A stretch of 64,000 bases of DNA from Agreia sp. COWG (GTDB lineage: Bacteria > Actinomycetota > Actinomycetes > Actinomycetales > Microbacteriaceae): contig NZ_LR882036.1 of NCBI RefSeq assembly GCF_904528075.1, positions 1 to 64,000 on the forward strand, written 5' to 3'. The notes below the pieces were generated by a model. It ran no database searches. It was not told the origin of the DNA and worked only from the letters and a program-made list of their open reading frames with translations. This document shows positions 59,609-64,000 of the stretch, one piece after another; the stretch's first letter is position 1, and each line of letters opens with the position of its first letter. A program made the translations under genes and the position numbers.

Positions 59609-61441
59609 TTAGCCCGTGATGGCGCCGCCGGCGGCGGATCCGACGAGTTTTATGTACTTGGCGAGGACTCCGCGCGAGTATTTGGGTGGGAGTGGTTCCC
59701 ATTTGAGGTAGCGCTGTTCGAGCTCGGACTTCTCGACGAGGAGGTCGAGTGTGCGGGCTGCGATATTGACGCGGATTCTGTCTCCGTCGTGGATGAACGC
59801 GATGGGTCCGCCGTCGGCGGCTTCCGGTGCGACGTGCCCGATGCACAGCCCTGTGGTGCCACCGGAGAATCGTCCGTCGGTCAGTAGCAGCACGTCTTTT
59901 CCGAGTCCCGCTCCTTTGATGGCTGCGGTGATGGCCAGCATTTCTCGCATTCCGGGTCCGCCCTTGGGTCCTTCGTACCGGATCACAACGACGTCGCCTT
60001 TTTGGATGGTCTGGTTGGCGAGGGCGTCCATCGCTGCTCGCTCCCGGTCGAACACCCGGGCGGGCCCTTCGAAGGTCTCGGCGTCGAAGCCGGCGGTTTT
60101 TACGACGGCGCCGTCTGCTGCGAGGGTGCCGCGGAGGATGGTGAGGCCTCCGGAGTGATGGAGCGGTGCGTTCAGGGGTCGGAGGACTTCCCCGTCGGGG
60201 TCTGGCGGGTTGATCTCGGCGAGATTTTCGGCAATTGTTTTTCCGGTCACGGTGAGGGCGTTCCCGTGGAGAAGTCCGGCGTTCAGCAGCGCTTTCATGA
60301 CGACGGGGATCCCGCCTTGGTGATCCATGTCGGACATGACGAACCGGCCGAAGGGTTTCATGTCGGCGATGTGGGGAACCTTCGAGCCGATTCGGTTGAA
60401 GTCGTCGAGGGTCAGGTCTACCTCGGCTTCGTGCGCGATCGCGAGCAGGTGTAGGACGACGTTGGTTGAGCCTCCGAGTGCCATGGCGACGGCGACGGCG
60501 TTTTCGAATGCCTCGCGGGTGAGGATGTGCCGTGCTGTGATGCCGTGCTTGAGTAGATTCACCACGGCTTCGCCGGAGCGGTGCGCGTAGTAGTCGCGGC
60601 GCCGGTCGGCGGAGGGAGGTGAGGCGGATCCGGGGAGTGACATGCCGAGCGCTTCGGCCACGCTGGCCATGGTGTTCGCGGTGAACATGCCCCCGCATGC
60701 GCCTTCGCCAGGGACGATGGCGCACTCAATTCTCTTGAGGTCTTCTTTGCTCATCGTTCCGGCCCGGCACGCTCCGACGGCTTCGAAGGAATCAACGATG
60801 GTGACGGTTTTCTCGATGCCGTCGGAGAGTTTCACGTGTCCGGGCATGACTGATCCGGCGTAGAGGAAGACGGCTGCGAGATCGAGCCGCGCTGCGGCCA
60901 TAATCATGCCTGGTAGCGATTTGTCACAGCCGGCTAAGAGAACCGTGCCGTCCAGGCGTTCGGCGTTGACGACGGTCTCGACGCTGTCGGCGATGACTTC
61001 GCGCGACACGAGGGAGAAGTGCATTCCTTCGTGGCCCATGGAGATGCCGTCGGAAACGGAAATTGTGCCGAACTGCAGCGGGTATCCGCCTCCGGAATGG
61101 ACTCCTTCTTTCGCGCCCTGGGCGAGTCGATCGAGGGAGAGGTTGCAGGGGGTGATTTCGTTCCATGACGACGCGATACCGATCTGGGGTTTATCCCAGT
61201 CTTCATCCCCCATGCCGACGGCACGAAGCATGCCACGAGAGGTCGTCGCTTCGATCCCGTCTGTCACGTCGCGGGATCGAGGTTTCATGTCTGGCGCCTC
61301 TAACGAATTCGCACCGACGTCACGGGTGTGGGAGCGAGAGGAGCGGGGCGTGGCGCTGTTGCCTGCGTCTGTGCCGGTTGGAGCTTGCCGCTCCTGCTGC
61401 GGTGCGGGGTTGGTGCCCGCGGTGGGGGTGTGTTCAGCCAT
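59609..61441 (-). CDS. ilvD: Dihydroxy-acid dehydratase
   Basis: 610 residues from the ATG at 61441, which has AAGGA upstream; upstream codons are not protein-like. Family motifs: [40 protein letters not shown] with one cluster Cys, [15 protein letters not shown] with another, and the C-terminal [19 protein letters not shown]. It makes 2-oxo acids in valine, leucine and isoleucine synthesis using an iron-sulfur cluster. On a plasmid next to fluoride and arsenic genes, it is probably a spare enzyme for a sensitive host step. It lies 137 bases after ppa and may have its own promoter. Confidence 0.93.
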   Translation of the reverse strand: MAEHTPTAGTNPAPQQERQAPTGTDAGNSATPRSSRSHTRDVGANSLEAPDMKPRSRDVTDGIEATTSRGMLRAVGMGDEDWDKPQIGIASSWNEITPCNLSLDRLAQGAKEGVHSGGGYPLQFGTISVSDGISMGHEGMHFSLVSREVIADSVETVVNAERLDGTVLLAGCDKSLPGMIMAAARLDLAAVFLYAGSVMPGHVKLSDGIEKTVTIVDSFEAVGACRAGTMSKEDLKRIECAIVPGEGACGGMFTANTMASVAEALGMSLPGSASPPSADRRRDYYAHRSGEAVVNLLKHGITARHILTREAFENAVAVAMALGGSTNVVLHLLAIAHEAEVDLTLDDFNRIGSKVPHIADMKPFGRFVMSDMDHQGGIPVVMKALLNAGLLHGNALTVTGKTIAENLAEINPPDPDGEVLRPLNAPLHHSGGLTILRGTLAADGAVVKTAGFDAETFEGPARVFDRERAAMDALANQTIQKGDVVVIRYEGPKGGPGMREMLAITAAIKGAGLGKDVLLLTDGRFSGGTTGLCIGHVAPEAADGGPIAFIHDGDRIRVNIAARTLDLLVEKSELEQRYLKWEPLPPKYSRGVLAKYIKLVGSAAGGAITG

Positions 61442-61578
61442 GGTGCGGGTTTCCTTCGGGGGTAATGAGGACCAGTGGTTGTTCGGAGGACAGGAGAGTC
61501 GCTCTTGACGTGCTTGACAGGTGGTGGTTCTGTTGCCGCGGCTCGGGAGCGCGCCGCGCGGCAGGGTCGAGTGCGGGG

Positions 61579-62064
61579 TTATGGGTGCGGGGTGAAGCGT
61601 TCTTGCGCGGCGCGGATGGTGTCTTCGGCTGCGGCGCGGTTGGCCCATCCGCGGGTGGTGACGTGCTTGCCGTGTTCGATTTCTTTGTAGTGGGCGAAGA
61701 AGTGCTCGATCTCGGTCAGGACCGGTTCGGCGACGTCGGTGATGTCTTGGATGTGGTCGAATCGGTTGTCGCGGTGTGGGACTGTGAGGATTTTGTCGTC
61801 GCCGCCGTTTTCGTCGATCATCCTGAGCATTCCGACGGGTCGGACGTCGATGACGACGCCGGGGAACGTCGGCCGGGGTAGTAAGACGAGGGCGTCCAAT
61901 GGATCGCCGTCGTCGCCAAGAGTGTTGTCGATGCTGCCGTAATCCTGGGGGAACACCATGCTGGTAAACACAGCCCGGTCTAGCCGGATTCGCCCGGTGG
62001 TGTGGTCGACTTCATACTTGTTGCCGCTGCCGCGGGGGATCTCGATCGTGATGTCGAAGTTCAT
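61579..62064 (-). CDS. ppa: Inorganic pyrophosphatase, family I
   Basis: 161 residues from the ATG at 62064; the frame extends to 62118 without protein-like residues. Motifs: [20 protein letters not shown], the [20 protein letters not shown] metal-binding segment and [12 protein letters not shown]. It hydrolyses pyrophosphate in the cytosol with Mg. Family I enzymes are strongly inhibited by fluoride; extra copies often travel with crcB. It is downstream of the crcB pair, with a strong hairpin at 62102-62139 in the gap. Confidence 0.93.
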   Translation of the reverse strand: MNFDITIEIPRGSGNKYEVDHTTGRIRLDRAVFTSMVFPQDYGSIDNTLGDDGDPLDALVLLPRPTFPGVVIDVRPVGMLRMIDENGGDDKILTVPHRDNRFDHIQDITDVAEPVLTEIEHFFAHYKEIEHGKHVTTRGWANRAAAEDTIRAAQERFTPHP

Positions 62065-62101
62065 GGGTGTTCTCTTTTCGGTCGATCCATCACAGGGGGG
62101 C

Positions 62102-62139
62102 GAGGGGAAGGCGCCCAATCTCGGTGGAGCCTTCCCCTC
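62102..62139 (-). promoter_or_regulatory. Strong hairpin between crcB and ppa
   Basis: GAGGGGAAGG (62102-62111) and CCTTCCCCTC (62130-62139) are perfect 10-base arms with an 18-base loop. In the 183-base gap it could be a terminator or processing site lowering ppa expression relative to crcB, or the folded part of a leader. It lacks a T-run and does not match the fluoride riboswitch consensus that I know. Confidence 0.5.
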
Positions 62140-62247
62140 TCACTTCCGAATCGGAGGCTGTGGATTCCTCGATGATGTTCCGGAAGTGTTCGGCGGTCGT
62201 CCGACGGTGCGTCATTGAGTCGGCGAACGACCAGTCTTGGGGTTATG

Positions 62248-62625
62248 TCATAGGAGGCTTCCTAATGCTGCGCCAGCGAGAGCTGCGGCTATGGCTGCGG
62301 TGAGCATGCCGAGGGTGTTGCCCAGGGCGGGCAGGTATCGGTGTTGTTGGATGAGGCGGACGCTTTCGAAGCTTGCTGTGCTGAAGGTGGTGTAGCCGCC
62401 GAGGAGCCCGGTTCCGATGATCAGTCGTGCCGCGTCGGGCACGATGTCTCGGAGAGCGATTTCGGTGATGAATCCCAGCAGCAGCGCCCCGGTGATGTTG
62501 ATCAGCATCGTGCCGATCGGGAACGTCGCTCGGGTGTGGGCTTTGATCGAGCCGTCCACGATCAGGCGGAGGGCCGATCCGACACCGCCCGCGAGGGAAA
62601 GGCCAAGAAACAGAAGGGGTGTCAC
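62248..62625 (-). CDS. crcB: Fluoride channel CrcB/Fluc, second subunit gene
   Basis: 125 residues from the GTG at 62625, which overlaps the stop of the first crcB (GTGA). Four helices; motifs LSLAGGVGSALRLIVDGSI, PIGTMLINITGALLLGFITE and GTGLLGGYTTFSTASFE. The Asn in the second helix and the TTFST turn are pore and sodium-site residues of Fluc channels. In actinobacteria two Fluc genes in tandem usually form a heterodimer of opposite topologies. It carries fluoride out of the cell. Confidence 0.92.
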   Translation of the reverse strand: MTPLLFLGLSLAGGVGSALRLIVDGSIKAHTRATFPIGTMLINITGALLLGFITEIALRDIVPDAARLIIGTGLLGGYTTFSTASFESVRLIQQHRYLPALGNTLGMLTAAIAAALAGAALGSLL

Positions 62626-63161
62626 TGAGCGCCTCCTGCTGCGGCGAGCTGCCGGCGATGCTGGCCGGCGGCCACCGCAATTCCGATGAAAGTCGCGACT
62701 GCGCCGACGATCACGGTCACTAACGCGTACCCGACCCCGGCCCACGGGTGAGTCTCGAGAAGGAGGAATCCGGTGTCGGAGGCGAGGGCGCTATAAGTGG
62801 TGAATCCGCCGGCGAAGCCGGTTCCCAGAAGCAGGCGCAGAGTTCGTCGACGGCCTTCGTCGGGGCCACGTCGAGCAACGGACTCCAACAGCACGCCGAG
62901 GAAGAAGGCTCCCGCGATGTTGATCAGGAAGATGGCGACGGGGATGCCACTGAGGGGTGGGATGGCGAGGCTGATCGCTTCTCGTGTTGCGGTGCCGACG
63001 GAGCCGCCGGCGGCGACGAGACCGATGTACCGCCAGCGCAGATGGATGGGCCGCATCGGACCCGACAGGGGTGCGTCCGCGACGTCCGTATCGGGGTCGA
63101 TTGGAAGCATCTGTTCCGGATCCGCGCGAGGTGCGCTCGTCGGGTCGTGGGGGCCGGTCAT
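62622..63161 (-). CDS. crcB: Fluoride channel CrcB/Fluc, first subunit gene
   Basis: 179 residues, longer than usual because of about 45 extra N-terminal residues (TGPHDPTSAPRADPEQMLPI). The core has IGLVAAGGSVGTATREAISL, PVAIFLINIAGAFFLGVLLE and GTGFAGGFTTYSALASD, i.e. the Fluc motifs with FTTYS for TTFS. Its ATG overlaps the enolase stop (ATGA) and its stop overlaps the second crcB. It probably pairs with that protein as a heterodimeric dual-topology channel. Confidence 0.9.
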   Translation of the reverse strand: MTGPHDPTSAPRADPEQMLPIDPDTDVADAPLSGPMRPIHLRWRYIGLVAAGGSVGTATREAISLAIPPLSGIPVAIFLINIAGAFFLGVLLESVARRGPDEGRRRTLRLLLGTGFAGGFTTYSALASDTGFLLLETHPWAGVGYALVTVIVGAVATFIGIAVAAGQHRRQLAAAGGAQ

Positions 63162-64000
63162 CGCAGCCCATACCCCAGGCTGGTGTTGTGTGCCTCGATC
63201 GCGGAGAGCCGGTTGTATTTCAGGACTCGTTCCTCTCGCGCGGGTGCGCCAGATTTGATCTGTCCTACCCCAGATCCGACAGCTAGGTCGGCGATGAAGG
63301 TGTCATCTGTTTCGCCGGAGCGATGCGAGATCATGCACGCCATCCCGTTACGGTGCGCGGCCTCGATCGCATCGAATGCCTCCGTGACGGTGCCGATCTG
63401 GTTCGGTTTGATCAGCGCCGCGTTCGAGTACCCCTGATCGGCGCCGTCCTGGATGCGGGAAGGGTCGGTGACATATAGGTCGTCACCGACGAGCTGTACT
63501 CGGTGGCCCGCCGCCTGGTAGAGCTGCTGCCAGCCGGCATGGTCGTCTTCGGCGAAACCGTCTTCGATCGAGCGAATCGGGTACCGATCCAGCAGATCGA
63601 CGTAGAACGCAACAAGCTGCTCACTGTTGAGCCGTTCGCCGGCAATTGTGTACGCGGTGCCGTCGTAGAAGCCGTTCGCTGCCGGGTCCATCGCGATGGC
63701 CACCCCGTCAAGTCCCGGGGTGAACCCGGCTGCCGTGATGGCGTCGACCAAAAGGTCGAGGGCTTCGGTCGGATGAGTGATCGGCGGCGCGAATCCGCCC
63801 TCATCGCCGAGGCCGACGGCACCGTACCGTGCACGAACGAGGCCGGCGAGTGCGTGATAGACCGCCGCTCCAATCTCGATAGCGTCTGCTTCGGAGGTGG
63901 CACCGACGGGGGCGATCATGAACTCTTGAAACACCAGGTCATTGGCCGCGTGCGCGCCGCCGTTGAGGACATTGAAATGCGGCACCGGCAGCAACTCGAC
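63158..64000 (-). CDS. eno: Enolase, C-terminal part (cut by window edge)
   Basis: About 280 residues on the minus strand, running in from the right edge. From the start: LPVPHFNVLNGGAHAANDLV; catalytic and metal residues are visible in VGLGDEGGFAPP, IAMDPAANG, IRSIEDGFAED, QLVGDDLYVT, ALIKPNQIGTVTE (catalytic Lys) and ISHRSGETDDTFIADLAVGS. The N-terminal part is at 1-177 on the same strand, so the gene spans the ends of a circular molecule, with about 320 bases missing by comparison with E. coli enolase. It overlaps crcB (ATGA). A fluoride-associated spare copy is the natural reading. Confidence 0.93.
   Translation of the reverse strand, partial: VELLPVPHFNVLNGGAHAANDLVFQEFMIAPVGATSEADAIEIGAAVYHALAGLVRARYGAVGLGDEGGFAPPITHPTEALDLLVDAITAAGFTPGLDGVAIAMDPAANGFYDGTAYTIAGERLNSEQLVAFYVDLLDRYPIRSIEDGFAEDDHAGWQQLYQAAGHRVQLVGDDLYVTDPSRIQDGADQGYSNAALIKPNQIGTVTEAFDAIEAAHRNGMACMISHRSGETDDTFIADLAVGSGVGQIKSGAPAREERVLKYNRLSAIEAHNTSLGYGLR

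Noticed and set aside
59298..60725. Minus-strand frame of 475 codons overlapping ilvD in another phase
   Set aside because: Extremely Arg/His/Pro-rich, typical of a GC-rich shadow frame of ilvD.
1..64000. tRNA or rRNA genes
   Set aside because: I saw no tRNA-like or rRNA-like sequence while reading both strands; without a search tool this is not exhaustive.

Overview
The window reads as an almost complete circular conjugative plasmid of a high-GC actinobacterium, most likely a Microbacteriaceae-type host. This rests on high GC, GTG/TTG starts, ATGA-type overlaps, an actinobacterial LexA box, an SCO6880-type transfer protein and DUF4913/DUF6504-type proteins. The host is inferred; there is no chromosomal marker. 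The two window ends carry the N-terminal and C-terminal parts of one enolase gene on the same strand, in the order expected for a circle. Only about 0.3 kb seems to be missing, so the molecule is probably about 64.3 kb.

Layout. 52.9-64.0 kb, continuing through the origin to 0.8 kb, is a metal/anion resistance region. It has an arsenic cluster (ArsN1-type acetyltransferase, two ArsR-type regulators of which one is fused to an arsenate reductase, ArsC, aquaporin, two flavoproteins, TauE/SafE permease) and a fluoride-defence operon (UspA, enolase, two CrcB channels, pyrophosphatase, with ilvD downstream). 0.97-1.7 kb holds a serine resolvase with a res-like site. 1.8-3.4 kb holds small unknown and frameshifted genes. 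3.4-8.0 kb is a LexA-controlled divergon (DUF6504 plus DnaE2-type polymerase; SRAP plus a small ORF). 8.0-20.3 kb is accessory DNA: a secreted protein, a remnant of a conjugation ATPase gene, a four-gene operon ending in a XamI-type restriction-modification system, a zinc-ribbon gene with a structured leader, a run of four secreted or membrane-attached proteins, and orphan genes.

20.4-32.7 kb, minus strand, is the type IV secretion operon (ParA/MinD-like ATPase, small 2-TM protein, TcpC/VirB8-like, VirB6-like, SCO6880, VirB4-like, lipoprotein, lytic transglycosylase-like, VirD4/TraG, DUF4913, unknown 508-aa protein). 32.8-34.5 kb carries an XRE regulator and two membrane proteins. 34.8-39.6 kb is the replication and maintenance core: a small DNA-binding protein with its own operator, a primase-polymerase type Rep, an eleven-copy 16-bp iteron array, ParA and a partition partner, a NrdH-like redoxin and SSB. 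39.9-47.4 kb carries a zeta-type toxin pair, small cargo genes, a thermonuclease and a ParB-like protein. 47.7-52.4 kb holds two small proteins, a likely oriT and a MobF relaxase-helicase.

Working together, Rep/iterons/ParA/ParB/SSB maintain the plasmid, the relaxase, VirD4 and T4SS transfer it, the zeta pair and XamI system stabilise or defend it, and the arsenic/fluoride/SOS modules benefit the host. The most unusual observations are three copies of a long structured leader with compensatory base changes in its closing stem, and an identical GPRI C-terminal tail on the relaxase and the zeta-like toxin, suggesting that the toxin could be a T4SS substrate.
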